DNA of 55,628 nucleotides from contig WFTL01000138.1 of the NCBI GenBank assembly GCA_015485495.1, forward strand, positions 1 through 55,628. The letters run 5' to 3'. The notes under the pieces are model-generated. The model made no database searches, was not told the DNA's origin, and saw nothing but the letters and a program-made list of their open reading frames with translations. The translations under genes were made by a program, and so were the position numbers. Source of the stretch: Planctomycetaceae bacterium. Lineage in GTDB: Bacteria; Planctomycetota; Planctomycetia; Planctomycetales; Planctomycetaceae. The number at the start of each line of letters is the position of its first letter. The stretch's first letter is position 1. Shown piece after piece: positions 28,784-38,603 of this stretch.

Positions 28784-30547
28784 ATGCGCGCTGTCTGCGT
28801 CATTCTGGTTCTGATGCCGGCTTTGACGAAGCCCGGGACCGCTGCACCCGCCCGCCCGCCGGTTCCGGACCGGCTGGTGGTGCTGACCTTCGACGATTCG
28901 CTCCAGTCGCATTTCACGGTCGTCCGGGAAATCCTTCTGAAGCACGGTTTCGGCGCCACGTTTTTCATTACGGAAGGGTTCGATTTTTCGTCGAACAAGC
29001 GCGACTACATGACGTGGGAACAGATCGCGCAGCTTCACCATGATGGATTCGAAATCGGCAACCACACGCGCGACCACTGGACCGTCGATGGCACCGCACC
29101 CGATCTGCAGGACCGGCTTCGCGAACAGATCGAAACGCTCAATGACCACTGTGAGCAGTACGGTATCCCCCGGCCCGTCAGTTTCGCCTGGCCGGGAAAC
29201 GCAACGGCAGTCGAAGCTCTGCCGCTGCTCCGCGAACTGGGGATCCGCTTCGCCCGTCGCGGCGGATCTCCCGAATTTCCATACGACGAAGGCCAGGGAT
29301 GTGCCTGGGAACCGGGACTCGATCATCCGCTGCTGATTCCGTCCGCCGGTGATGCGCGTCCGGACTGGACGCTGGACGATTTTCGTCGCGCCGTCGACCA
29401 GGCCCGGCACGGACGACTCGCCGTGCTGCAGTTTCACGGTGTTCCCGATACGGCCCATTCCTGGGTCAGCACACCGGCCGATCGGTTTCGGCTGTTCATG
29501 CAGTATCTGGCCGATCACGATTTCACGGTCATCGCTCTGAAAGACGCAGCTCGTTATGTGGATCCGAATGGGATGCCTCGTGATCCCGGCATGGTCATTC
29601 GGGATCGGCAGCGGCACCTGGCCGCCGGAGGGCTGCCTGACAACACCCGGAAGCCGGAGTCTCCTGAGGATCTGCGCCGCTGGCTGGAGAACATGGTCTG
29701 GTACCACCGCTATTCGCCGGCGGAAATCGGGGCGGCAACCGGACTGTCCCGGGATCAGATCGCCGCAGCTCTGACAGAATTCGGTATCCGTCCGGACAAT
29801 CGGCCGACATCCGACCGGCCGAACCGTCTGCTCGTGCTGCCCTATCCGGGAGGCCGTCACCCGCGGATCGGATTTCGGGACGGAGCCATCCGACCGCAGC
29901 GGGACACGAAACTCAGCGTGTTCTCTCCCTGGAACGATTCGGACTATTTCGTTCTCGATCTTCCGGAAGCCATTCGCCGGAACGATGAAGCCCGGCACGG
30001 ACTGCTGTATCTGGCCCACACGCATGTGGACACCATGTGGACCAGACAGAACATCCGTCTGCAGCCGGTGGAATGGCAGCGCCGCGACAACGGAGATCTG
30101 GTTTCGGAACGCACTCTGCCGAACGGAGTGCGCTTCGGAACCCGTGTTTCGGTGACGCCTGACGGGCTGCAGATGAACATGTGGCTGCACAACGGGTCCG
30201 ATGAATGGCTGCGGGATCTGCGGGTGCAGAACTGCGTTCTGCTGGGGGCCGCGCCGGAATTTGCCGGCCGCGAAGACGATGCGTCTGTACTGCGAAGGCC
30301 GCCGTACATCGCCCGAAAATCGCATTCCGCCGATCGGTGGATCATCACTGCCTGGTCACCATGCGAACGCACATGGTTCAATCCGCCCTGCCCCTGCCTG
30401 CACAGTGACGGACGGTTCCCGGACTGTCCTCCCGGGGAAACGCAGTTTTTGAGCGGATGGCTGTCGTTTTATGAAGGTGACCGAATCGATGAAGAACTCA
30501 GACGAATCGATGCCCGCCGATGGGACCGCGCCGCATCGGAGAACTGA
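28784..30547 (+). CDS. Secreted polysaccharide deacetylase (NodB fold) with extra C-terminal region
   Basis: A 587-residue protein with a short signal peptide (about 1-21). The NodB domain begins at VVLTFDDS (catalytic and metal Asp37/Asp38) and has the metal motif HTRDH (His94, His98), so it should remove acetyl or other N-/O-acyl groups from a carbohydrate using a divalent metal. It ends around residue 255. A short segment WYHRYSPAEIGAATGLSRDQ near 305-325 looks like a helix-turn-helix, and the last 220 residues match no family I recognise; the composition suggests a beta-rich domain. The gene lies 35 bp before an amidohydrolase and is probably cotranscribed with it. The substrate is unknown. 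Confidence 0.82.
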   Translation: MRAVCVILVLMPALTKPGTAAPARPPVPDRLVVLTFDDSLQSHFTVVREILLKHGFGATFFITEGFDFSSNKRDYMTWEQIAQLHHDGFEIGNHTRDHWTVDGTAPDLQDRLREQIETLNDHCEQYGIPRPVSFAWPGNATAVEALPLLRELGIRFARRGGSPEFPYDEGQGCAWEPGLDHPLLIPSAGDARPDWTLDDFRRAVDQARHGRLAVLQFHGVPDTAHSWVSTPADRFRLFMQYLADHDFTVIALKDAARYVDPNGMPRDPGMVIRDRQRHLAAGGLPDNTRKPESPEDLRRWLENMVWYHRYSPAEIGAATGLSRDQIAAALTEFGIRPDNRPTSDRPNRLLVLPYPGGRHPRIGFRDGAIRPQRDTKLSVFSPWNDSDYFVLDLPEAIRRNDEARHGLLYLAHTHVDTMWTRQNIRLQPVEWQRRDNGDLVSERTLPNGVRFGTRVSVTPDGLQMNMWLHNGSDEWLRDLRVQNCVLLGAAPEFAGREDDASVLRRPPYIARKSHSADRWIITAWSPCERTWFNPPCPCLHSDGRFPDCPPGETQFLSGWLSFYEGDRIDEELRRIDARRWDRAASEN

Positions 30548-30582
30548 GAACGGGTTACCTGGCCGGTCGCAGAAAGACCCTC

Positions 30583-31515
30583 ATGACTGTTCTGACTCGA
30601 CGACATATGCTGGCAGCTGCCGGCACGACGGCCGCCGGACTGTCGCTGGCCGGTGCCGATGACGGTGCCGGCCGGGCGGCATCGTTCGTCGATGCGCACG
30701 CCCACATCTGGACATCCGACACCCGGACGTTTCCTCTGCAGCCGGGAATCACGGCCGCCGATCTGGTGCCCCGCAGCTTCGATGAACGTGAACTGATGGA
30801 AGTGGCCGGACCGCAGGGTGTGCGGCGGGTTGTCCTCATCCAGCACACGGTGTTCCATGGTTTCGACAACAGCTATCTGATCCACGCCTGGCGGAAACAT
30901 CCCGACCGGTTTCGCGTGGTCGGCATGATCGACGATCTGAGACCACACTGCGGCCGGGCCATGCGTCAGTTGAAATCGCAGGGAGTGACGGGATTCCGGA
31001 TCACGCCGCGGCCTGGCATCCGCGACTGGCTGCGGACGGACGGCATGGAGGAAATGTGGGCCACGGCGGCTGAGACCCGACAGCCCATGTGCTGTCTGAT
31101 CGATCCCGATCAGCTTCCGGCCGTTGATGCGGCCTGTCAGCGCCATCCGGACACACCCGTGGTGATCGATCACTTCGCCCGCATCGGAATCGACGGAGTG
31201 ATTCGCGAAACAGACATTCGGCAGCTGTGTCGACTGGCCCGCCGGCCGCACGTCAAAGTCAAGATTTCCGCATACTATGCTCTGGGGAAGAAACGGGCCC
31301 CGCACACCGAACTGGTTCCCATGATCCGCCGTCTGTACGATGCTTTCGGACCGCACCGGCTCATGTGGGCCAGCGACAGCCCCTATCAGATCGGCGAATT
31401 CAGCACGTATGCCTCGTCGATCGCTCTGATTCGCGATCACATCGATTTCGTCACGGATGAAGAACGCACTCGCCTGCTGCGAACGACGGCCGAAGAAACC
31501 TTCTTTTTCATCTGA
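30583..31515 (+). CDS. Tat-exported amidohydrolase (amidohydrolase 2 family)
   Basis: A 310-residue TIM-barrel metal-dependent hydrolase. The ATG at 30583 gives a twin-arginine-like leader TRRHMLAAAGTTAAG; an upstream ATG at 30520 is in frame but would overlap the previous gene and bury the leader. Metal-binding residues are the DAHAH motif (His39, His41), the later DHFARIG His and WASDSPY Asp near the end. Proteins of this family hydrolyse or decarboxylate cyclic carboxylates and lactones. Export outside the cytoplasm and the neighbourhood of a polysaccharide deacetylase and the PSCyt1 protein suggest carbohydrate or polymer breakdown. The substrate is not known. Confidence 0.85.
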   Translation: MTVLTRRHMLAAAGTTAAGLSLAGADDGAGRAASFVDAHAHIWTSDTRTFPLQPGITAADLVPRSFDERELMEVAGPQGVRRVVLIQHTVFHGFDNSYLIHAWRKHPDRFRVVGMIDDLRPHCGRAMRQLKSQGVTGFRITPRPGIRDWLRTDGMEEMWATAAETRQPMCCLIDPDQLPAVDAACQRHPDTPVVIDHFARIGIDGVIRETDIRQLCRLARRPHVKVKISAYYALGKKRAPHTELVPMIRRLYDAFGPHRLMWASDSPYQIGEFSTYASSIALIRDHIDFVTDEERTRLLRTTAEETFFFI

Positions 31516-31689
31516 ATCGGCACCAGGTGAATCCGGAATTTCTGCCGGAATGCGGTGATCGGCCGGCATTCGGGCCGTGATCGCTGCCGGTCAGCACTCA
31601 TTGCAATTCCTGCCGGTGCGCGGGAAAATGGGTTCCTCTTCCTGATCCAGCCGCCCACCTTCCCAGGGAAACTCGAAAGCGTTTCTTGC

Positions 31690-34600
31690 ATGGTCTCCGT
31701 GATCTCTTCCCGGCCTGTGGCTGTGGCCGTGTTTCTGGCTGCTGCGGCGGCTTCCCGTGTGCATCCGGCCGAATTCGAACGTCCTTTGTTTCAGCGCGAT
31801 GTTCAGCCGCTGCTGCAGAAACACTGTGTGGTCTGTCACGGTCCCGATGAAGCGGAATCCGGCCTGCGACTCGATCTGGCCGATCGCGCCTATGCGCGTC
31901 TGGAATCCGGAACACGGGCCGTTGTCCCGGGAAATCCGGATGCCAGCGAACTGATGGTTCGCGTGACAGCCACGGATGATGCAGAACGCATGCCTCCGGA
32001 AGGCGATCCGCTGACGGACGAGGAAGTTTCGATCCTGCGGCGATGGATCGAAAACGGAGCCCGTTACGAAGAACACTGGGCCTGGCAGCCGGTTCGGCCG
32101 ATATCACTGCCCGCCGTTCAGAACACGGACTGGGTGTCGCAGCCGATCGACCGTTTCGTCCTGGCACGTCTGGAAGCGGCCGGCCTGTCTCCGTCGCCGC
32201 GGGCCCGGCCGGAAACTCTGGTCAGACGCCTGGCGTACGACCTGACCGGTCTGCCGCCGCAGCCGGCCGACACGGCGGCGTTCCTGAACAGTCCCGACGA
32301 GGCACACTGGGAACAGCTTGTCGACCGCATGCTCGCGTCGCCGCATTTCGGAGAACGGTGGGGACGCCACTGGCTCGATGTGGCCCGCTATGCCGATTCG
32401 GACGGATACGAAAAGGATCGGCCCCGTCCGAACGCCTGGAGATATCGGGACTGGGTCATCCAGGCCATCAATGATGACATGCCGTTCGACCGGTTCACGG
32501 TGGAACAGCTGGCCGGCGATCTGCTCCCGCAGGCCACGCCGCTGCAGAAACTGGCCACGGCCTTCCATCGGCAGACTCTCACCAATACGGAAGGCGGAGT
32601 CGATCAGGAACAGTTTCGTGTCGAAGCCGTGTTCGATCGCACGGAAACAACCGCAGCCGTCTGGATGGCACTCACCCTGACATGCGCCCGCTGCCACAGT
32701 CACAAGTACGACCGCATTTCGCAGACGGAGTACTATCGTCTGTTTTCCTTCTTCAATGCGGCCGACGAAGCCACCACGGATGTCATCCGCAGCGAAGCCG
32801 ATCAGCGTGACTACGAACGTCGGCGGAAGGAATACGACCGGAAACTGGCCGCTCTGACCACACAGTACAACACGGTTCTCGCATCGGTCGCTGATCAGGT
32901 CCGGAAGCAGCTCGAAGAACTGCAGGCCCGCATCCGACAGCCGTCCAGACCGCTCACCGTGCGGTCTCCCGCCATTGTTCAGGCTGCTGCGGACAACGGT
33001 GTGCGTCTTCAGATCTCTGATGCCGGAGACATTCGGGCGGCCGGTGCCCGTCCGGACAAAACGACCTGCACGATCACCCTGCAGTCGGACGGGAAGCCGT
33101 TTTTCGGATTCCGACTGTCGGCACTGGCCGGTGAAGATCTGCCATCCGGAGGGCCGGGGCGGGCGGACAACGGGAACTTCGTTCTGACCGGCGTGGAGGC
33201 CTTCGTGTCAGACACGGACGATTTCGCTCAGGCAGTGTCCGTGCCGCTGGTTCTGGCCGAATCGACGTATTCTCAGAAGAATTTCGACGCCGCCGACGTG
33301 CTTTCAGAAGGATCACGGACCGGCTGGGCCGTCGGCGGGCGGACCGGTCAGGACCATCGGCTGACCGTCTATGCGGCCGGAAACTTCGATTCCCGGTCGG
33401 CCCGTTTCTGCCGAATCGTTCTCAGACAGGAATACGGCGGCCGCCATACGATCGGCCGGTTTCGCATTGAGCTGCTGAACGAGCCGCATCCGCTCAAATT
33501 CCTGCCGGAGCCCGTGCGGGCGGCCGTTGTACGGCCCGCACAGGACCGTACGCCGGCCGATCAGCGTGCCCTCACCGATTATGCCGCATCGTTGCTGCCG
33601 CAGACGGGCCGGCTGCTGCAGCAGCTTGAGAAGCTGAAACGGCAGGCTCCGAAGCCTCCGTTCATGTCGGTTCGAATCATGACAACAGCCGATCGGGAAA
33701 CCCGGGTGCTGCATCGCGGGGATTTTCTGCAGCCGGACGAACAGGTGCATCCGGGAGTTCCGGAAATCCTGGGCCGCCATCACCCGCTCACATCGCGGAA
33801 TCCGGATCGGCCCCCGGACCGTCTGGATTTCGCACGCTGGCTGGTGCATCCGGATCACCCGCTGACCGCACGAGTGACGGTCAATCGGATCTGGGCACAT
33901 CTGTTCGGACGGGGAATCGTTCCAACCCTCAACGATTTCGGTGTGCGGGGCGAACTGCCGTCGCATCCGGAGCTTCTCGACTGGCTGGCCGGACAGTTTT
34001 CCGGGGAGCTGAAGTGGAGCCGCCGCCGGCTCATCCGCATGATTGTGCTCAGTTCGACCTGGCGACAGGCCTCGGATCATCGCCCGGAACTGTTCGATAC
34101 GGATCCTGGAAACCGTCTGCTGGCCCGGCAGAATCGATTTCGGGTGGAAGCCGAAATTGTGCGGGATCTGTACCTGGCGGCCGGAGGTCTGCTGAGGCGG
34201 CAGGTGGGTGGTCCCAGCGTGTTTCCGCCGCTGCCTCCGGGCGTCGCGGAACTCAGCTACGCGGGAAATTTCAAATGGAAAACCAGTCCTGGCGACCAGG
34301 CGTGGCGCCGGGGGATGTATACGTTTTTCAAAAGAACGGCCCCGCATCCCACGCTCATCAGTTTCGACTGCCCGGATTCCAATACGACGCGTCTGCAGCG
34401 GGAAATCAGCAACACCCCCCTGCAGGCTCTGATCACGCTGAACAACGAAGTGTTCGTGCAGGCCGCCCGGGGACTGGCCCGTCTGGCACGGGGGGCCGGA
34501 GTCGGTTCAGATGAGGATCGTGTGCGATGGACCCTGCAGCGCTGTCTGGTTCGTGTGCCCGAATCGCAGGAGATCGCTCGTTTCGTCGATCTGCTGCAGA

Positions 34601-34749
34601 CGGCCCGGCTGTGGTATCAGCAGCATCCGGACCAGGCGAAAAAGCTGGTCGGTTCAGACGGGGATGAAGAACAGATTGTCGACCAGGCCGCATGGATCAT
34701 CGTGGCGCGGATGATTCTGAATCTGGATGAATTCATCGTCCGGGACTGA
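31690..34749 (+). CDS. Planctomycete cytochrome protein: PSCyt1 + DUF1549 + DUF1553
   Basis: A 1019-residue secreted protein. After a signal peptide (about 1-27) comes the PSCyt1 cytochrome domain with a heme-c motif CVVCH (46-50) in QPLLQKHCVVCHGP, then DUF1549 with RLAYDLTGLPP and a second CxxCH motif (TCARCHSHKYD), then DUF1553 with RVTVNRIWAHLFGRGIV and SNTPLQALITLNNE. The ATG at 31690 is chosen because it begins the signal peptide. This arrangement is almost confined to Planctomycetes and related phyla and is always paired with a DUF1501 protein, as here. The function is not proven; secreted heme-dependent oxidation of polysaccharides or peptides is a common proposal. Confidence 0.95.
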   Translation: MVSVISSRPVAVAVFLAAAAASRVHPAEFERPLFQRDVQPLLQKHCVVCHGPDEAESGLRLDLADRAYARLESGTRAVVPGNPDASELMVRVTATDDAERMPPEGDPLTDEEVSILRRWIENGARYEEHWAWQPVRPISLPAVQNTDWVSQPIDRFVLARLEAAGLSPSPRARPETLVRRLAYDLTGLPPQPADTAAFLNSPDEAHWEQLVDRMLASPHFGERWGRHWLDVARYADSDGYEKDRPRPNAWRYRDWVIQAINDDMPFDRFTVEQLAGDLLPQATPLQKLATAFHRQTLTNTEGGVDQEQFRVEAVFDRTETTAAVWMALTLTCARCHSHKYDRISQTEYYRLFSFFNAADEATTDVIRSEADQRDYERRRKEYDRKLAALTTQYNTVLASVADQVRKQLEELQARIRQPSRPLTVRSPAIVQAAADNGVRLQISDAGDIRAAGARPDKTTCTITLQSDGKPFFGFRLSALAGEDLPSGGPGRADNGNFVLTGVEAFVSDTDDFAQAVSVPLVLAESTYSQKNFDAADVLSEGSRTGWAVGGRTGQDHRLTVYAAGNFDSRSARFCRIVLRQEYGGRHTIGRFRIELLNEPHPLKFLPEPVRAAVVRPAQDRTPADQRALTDYAASLLPQTGRLLQQLEKLKRQAPKPPFMSVRIMTTADRETRVLHRGDFLQPDEQVHPGVPEILGRHHPLTSRNPDRPPDRLDFARWLVHPDHPLTARVTVNRIWAHLFGRGIVPTLNDFGVRGELPSHPELLDWLAGQFSGELKWSRRRLIRMIVLSSTWRQASDHRPELFDTDPGNRLLARQNRFRVEAEIVRDLYLAAGGLLRRQVGGPSVFPPLPPGVAELSYAGNFKWKTSPGDQAWRRGMYTFFKRTAPHPTLISFDCPDSNTTRLQREISNTPLQALITLNNEVFVQAARGLARLARGAGVGSDEDRVRWTLQRCLVRVPESQEIARFVDLLQTARLWYQQHPDQAKKLVGSDGDEEQIVDQAAWIIVARMILNLDEFIVRD

Positions 34750-34753
34750 TCAC

Positions 34754-34800
34754 GCGGCCGGCCGGGCTGTCAGGATGTATCGGACAGCCCGACCGGACGC
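34754..34800. other. Long hairpin between the cytochrome and DUF1501 genes
   Basis: Arms GCG-CCGG-CGGGCTGTC and the matching GACAGCCCG-CCGG-CGC pair over 16 bp with two mismatches and an 11-nt loop. There is no T-run afterwards, so it is not a normal intrinsic terminator; it may stabilise the end of the upstream message or mark a processing site. Confidence 0.7.
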
Positions 34801-34806
34801 GGTTCC

Positions 34807-34827
34807 ATGCATCACGATTCGATGCAT
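34807..34827. other. Second inverted repeat before DUF1501
   Basis: ATGCATC-7 nt-GATGCAT, perfect arms, 27 bp before the DUF1501 start and 7 bp after the first hairpin. It may be a protein-binding site or a second message hairpin. Confidence 0.6.
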
Positions 34828-34853
34828 CATGAGATGAAAACCGAGGCACCATC

Positions 34854-36359
34854 ATGAATCAGCCTGAACAGCCTGTCCGGCACGGTATCGACGTGATTCG
34901 CCGTGACTTTCTCACCACGACGGCCAGCGGCCTGGGAATGGCTGCTGTGGGATCCATGCTGACCGCTGATGGCGTGCTGTCTCCGGCTTCTGCAGCGACC
35001 GCGCAGCCGGCCGGTTCGGCGCATGTGCGGCCGCCTCACTTCGAACCGAAGGCGAAATCCTGCATTTTCGTGTTCATGGCCGGAGCACCGTCGCATATCG
35101 ATCTGTTCGATGACAAGCCTGTCCTGAAACAGCGGCACGGTCAGCCGGTTCCGGAATCGCTTCTGGAAAACGTGCGATTCGCTTTCATCAACAAGAAAAC
35201 GGCTTTGCTTCAGGGATCGCCCTGGAAATTTCGAAAGCATGGCGAATGCGGAATGCCCCTGGGAGAACTGCTGCCGCATCTGGGATCCGTGGCCGATGAA
35301 CTGCTGCTGGTCCGTTCTCTGCATACCGATCAGTTCAATCATCATCCGGGACAGCTTCTGATGCAGTGCGGCCGGGCCACGTTCGGTCTGCCGAGCATGG
35401 GGTCATGGATCACGTGGGGGCTGGGCAGTGAAACTCAGAATCTGCCGGGATACGTCGTGCTGACCAGCGGACGAGGGTCTTCCGGCGGTGCGACGCTGTG
35501 GCAGTCCGGGTTTCTGCCGTCGTCTTACGCAGGCGTTCTGTTTCGCAGTCAGGGGGAACCGGTTCTGAATCTCAGCAGTCCTCCCGGCATTCCCGCCCGT
35601 CTGCAGCGGGCCGGACTGGACACGCTGCGGGCTGCCAACAGGCAGCGCTATGCCCAGGTGCACGATCCGGACATCGCTTCCCGCATCGCGTCCTATGAAC
35701 TGGCATTCCGGATGCAGACAGCCGCTCCGGAACTGATCGATCTGTCAACGGAATCCCGGTCAACTCTGGAAGCGTACGGCGTGGATCGTTCGGAACCGAA
35801 GAATTTCAAAGGGCGCGGCAAGTCAGGAAACACCTGGCAGAGTTTCGCGCGAAACTGTCTGCTGGCCCGCCGCATGGTCGAACGCGGTGTGCGGTTCGTC
35901 AACATCATTTACGCATCGTGGGATCATCACAGCAACATTCCTCAGGAACTGCCCTACAATGCCGGCTGCGTCGACCAGCCTCTGGCGGCTCTGATTCGGG
36001 ACCTGCGTGAACGCGGGCTTCTGGATTCCACCATGGTGGTCTGGGGCTCGGAATTCGGCCGCACGCCTCTGGGTGAAAACCGCAGCGGAAAGCGGGAAAT
36101 CGGCACCGGACGCGATCATCATCCCTGGTCGTTCAGCATGCTTCTGGCCGGAGGAGGACTGAAAGGGGGCATGGTGTACGGAGCCACGGACGAGATCGGC
36201 TGGCACGCCGTGGAAGATCGCGTGCACATCAACGATCTGCATGCGACGCTTCTGCACCAGTTTGGTCTGGATCACCTGCGCCTGACACACCGCTGGCAGG
36301 GCCGCGACTTCCGCCTGACGGACGTCGGCGGCAGCGTGATCCACGACTGGATCGCCTGA
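34854..36359 (+). CDS. DUF1501 Tat-exported protein
   Basis: A 501-residue protein with a twin-arginine leader (IRRDFLTTTASGLGMAAVGSM) and a Shine-Dalgarno GAGG eight bases before the ATG. The body has the alkaline-phosphatase-superfamily-like features of DUF1501: KSCIFVFMAGAPSHIDLFDDKP near the start, RSLHTDQFNHHPGQLLM in the middle, VWGSEFGRTPLGE and GRDHHPWSFSMLLAGGGLKGG near the end. It follows its usual partner, the PSCyt1/DUF1549/DUF1553 gene, by 104 bp. Substrate and reaction are unproven; a metal-dependent hydrolase acting on sulfated or phosphorylated polymers in the periplasm is plausible. Confidence 0.95.
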   Translation: MNQPEQPVRHGIDVIRRDFLTTTASGLGMAAVGSMLTADGVLSPASAATAQPAGSAHVRPPHFEPKAKSCIFVFMAGAPSHIDLFDDKPVLKQRHGQPVPESLLENVRFAFINKKTALLQGSPWKFRKHGECGMPLGELLPHLGSVADELLLVRSLHTDQFNHHPGQLLMQCGRATFGLPSMGSWITWGLGSETQNLPGYVVLTSGRGSSGGATLWQSGFLPSSYAGVLFRSQGEPVLNLSSPPGIPARLQRAGLDTLRAANRQRYAQVHDPDIASRIASYELAFRMQTAAPELIDLSTESRSTLEAYGVDRSEPKNFKGRGKSGNTWQSFARNCLLARRMVERGVRFVNIIYASWDHHSNIPQELPYNAGCVDQPLAALIRDLRERGLLDSTMVVWGSEFGRTPLGENRSGKREIGTGRDHHPWSFSMLLAGGGLKGGMVYGATDEIGWHAVEDRVHINDLHATLLHQFGLDHLRLTHRWQGRDFRLTDVGGSVIHDWIA

Positions 36360-36806
36360 CGAACCGATCACGGAACCGCCGGTGAGACGGACTGTCAGCC
36401 GGGCATACCAGCGGCGGAAGACGCCGCGCCGCTCCTGCAGAAATCTGCGGTTCCATCACTGAACGGGGTATGATGTTTCACAACCGGCGTCCCGGCAGAC
36501 GACATGCTGCTGACCGGGAGCGACAGGAGCCGGTTCATGAACATACGGTTCGTCAGGCGTTCCGGTCGGGCAGCCGTTTGGTCCGGAAGGCAGGCCGTTG
36601 GCGACTCAGCTTCGGCTCTGTAGAATTCGTTGACCACATCTGTGCATCTTTTTCGTCAGGTCGGTCATTTTCACATCGACATCTGGTGGAAGAGTGCGAA
36701 CAATCGCCGGGTCGCGGGTCTGCAGCGAACTGCTGCAGACGGCGGCTCCTGCCCTGACGGTCCCCGCAGCCGGGGATCCCCCCTGTTCATTCTGAGGAGC
36801 ACATTG
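36360..36806. other. 447-bp spacer with one promoter
   Basis: No coding frame recognised. It includes a GC-rich hairpin-like stretch near 36407-36432 and the promoter at 36598-36626. Confidence 0.55.
36598..36626 (+). promoter_or_regulatory. Candidate promoter of the thioredoxin-like gene
   Basis: TTGGCG (36598-36603), 17 bases and TAGAAT (36621-36626). The leader would be about 170 bases long. The same -10 box is seen before rnpB and hpf in this window. Confidence 0.55.
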
Positions 36807-37358
36807 ATGAAGTGGATCTCTGTATCGGCGGTTCTGTCCGTGATGACACTGGCATCGTGGAGCGACGCCGCAGAACTCAAGTCCGGTCTGGATGTCGGCG
36901 ATTTTCCGGATGCCTTTTATGTGACGGACGTCACCGGTCCATCGGCCGGTCAGACGCTCTGCTACCGCTGCCAGTACGGGTCGCGGCCGGTGGTGGCCGT
37001 TTTCACGCGAACGATGAGTCCGCCCGTTCGGGAACTCATTGCGAAAATCGACGAGGTGGTCGGTCAGCATCAGGATGAGCAGATGGCTGCTTTTGTCGTT
37101 CTGCTGACGGATGATCCGCAGGAACAGGCGGCCGGCCTGACGGCATTCGCCAAAGAACGGTCGATTCGTCACACACCGCTGACAACCTACAAATCAGCGG
37201 CGGGTCCGCGCAAATATCGGATTCACGAAGACGCGGAAGTGACGGTGATCATGTGGGTGGACAACGACGTCCGGGTGAATCATTCGTTCGCCGCCGGCGA
37301 GCTGACAGCAGAGAACAGCGCCCGCGTTGTTGAAGACACGCAGAAGATCCTTCCCTGA
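36807..37358 (+). CDS. Secreted thioredoxin-like protein with CxxC
   Basis: A 183-residue protein with a signal peptide (about 1-22, MKWISVSAVLSVMTLASWSDAA) and a redoxin-like domain. The Cys pair is CYRC (52 and 55) in QTLCYRCQYG, followed by the RPVVAVFTR strand and a VTVIMWVDNDVRVNHSFA segment typical of peroxiredoxin/thioredoxin folds. GAGGAG lies eight bases before the ATG at 36807, which settles the start; the frame is open upstream to 36630. It probably acts as a disulfide or redox protein outside the cytoplasm. The exact partner is unknown. Confidence 0.82.
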   Translation: MKWISVSAVLSVMTLASWSDAAELKSGLDVGDFPDAFYVTDVTGPSAGQTLCYRCQYGSRPVVAVFTRTMSPPVRELIAKIDEVVGQHQDEQMAAFVVLLTDDPQEQAAGLTAFAKERSIRHTPLTTYKSAAGPRKYRIHEDAEVTVIMWVDNDVRVNHSFAAGELTAENSARVVEDTQKILP

Positions 37359-37390
37359 ATCCGGACGGGTCTGCCGTCGGCCGAAAACGG

Positions 37391-37449
37391 AACGACACAT
37401 GCACGCGGCAGGAGCAGCGGTGATGCCGCATCTTCTGCCGCGTGTCGTT
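37391..37449. terminator. Bidirectional terminator between convergent genes
   Basis: ACGCGGCAG and CTGCCGCGT form a 9-bp stem, extended outward by AACGAC/GTCGTT past a small bulge. T4 runs occur on both strands at the ends (GTTTTC and CGTTTTC). It lies between the thioredoxin-like gene and the convergent small secreted protein gene. Confidence 0.75.
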
Positions 37450-37480
37450 TTCCTGCGGAAGGCCGAACCGGCGGTCGTTT

Positions 37481-37876
37481 TCAGCCGCGGACGTTCGGTC
37501 GTCTGATCCGGACGAAATACCATCGGGTTCCGTCGGGTGCGTCCAGAATGTACAGATCCCGGGCCCGTGATTCGGCCGATTCGTCACGGTCGATCGTGAC
37601 CTGGAATGTTTCCCCTGTGTCACTCACTGCTCTGTAGACGCCGCGGGCCAGGCTGACTTCGCGGGTGTCCGGTCGCCGGACCGGAGTCTGCCGGGAAACT
37701 CCGCCTGTGTTCCTGAGTGGCGTTGCAGGAGGAGCGGCTGACTGCCGGACCAGGTGCCGGGCGGCCCGCATGCGGGCGCGTTCGGCGAGAAACGCCTGTT
37801 CGGCTGCCTGGTCGGATGACCAGACCGCCATCAACAGTCCGCTGGTCAGCAGAATCAGAAAAACACGGACGTTCAT
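37481..37876 (-). CDS. Small secreted or anchored protein of unknown function
   Basis: A 131-residue protein starting at the ATG at 37876, with a hydrophobic N-terminus (MNVRVFLILLTSGLLMAVW) acting as signal or anchor. A charged helical part (EQAFLAERARMRAARHL) follows, then a Pro/Arg/Thr-rich linker and a small beta-rich end with GVYRAVSDTGETFQV and GTRWYFVRIRR. GAGGGA precedes the ATG. No family was recognised. A much longer open frame continues upstream to 38776, but this crosses the RNase P RNA gene and is not coding. Confidence 0.65.
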   Translation of the reverse strand: MNVRVFLILLTSGLLMAVWSSDQAAEQAFLAERARMRAARHLVRQSAAPPATPLRNTGGVSRQTPVRRPDTREVSLARGVYRAVSDTGETFQVTIDRDESAESRARDLYILDAPDGTRWYFVRIRRPNVRG

Positions 37877-38179
37877 GAATCCAGGATCCCTCGATCGATT
37901 CGACCGGCTGCCTGCCGGTCGCTGTGATGCCCCGGGGTTCGTTTCCCCTGCGGCTGCCTGAAAATCTGTATCGTCGCAATGAGGGCGGCGATTCGGTGTA
38001 TTCGTGGCCGGACAGGCGATCTGCAGGTGAGCGCACGGGCTGTAACGGCCGGCGCGGCTGTAGTGTCTGGGACAGCGGCCGGGGCCTGCATGAGGGCCTC
38101 CGGTCCGGCCGAAGAAACGTTCCGGTTTCCCTGGAAAAAACGTCTTTCCGGAAGCGGAGGCTCCCTTAGAATGACCAGT
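37877..38179. other. Spacer upstream of the RNase P RNA gene
   Basis: About 300 bp without a gene. It holds the rnpB promoter region, including an A-tract at 38135-38140, and the start region of the divergent small secreted protein gene. Confidence 0.55.
38144..38172 (+). promoter_or_regulatory. Candidate rnpB promoter
   Basis: TAGAAT at 38167-38172 lies seven bases before the predicted 5' end of RNase P RNA. CTTTCC at 38144-38149 is 17 bases upstream but only weakly like a -35 box; an A-rich stretch (ggaaaaaac) just before it may act as an UP element. Confidence 0.55.
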
Positions 38180-38585
<406 letters not shown>

Positions 38586-38603
<18 letters not shown>

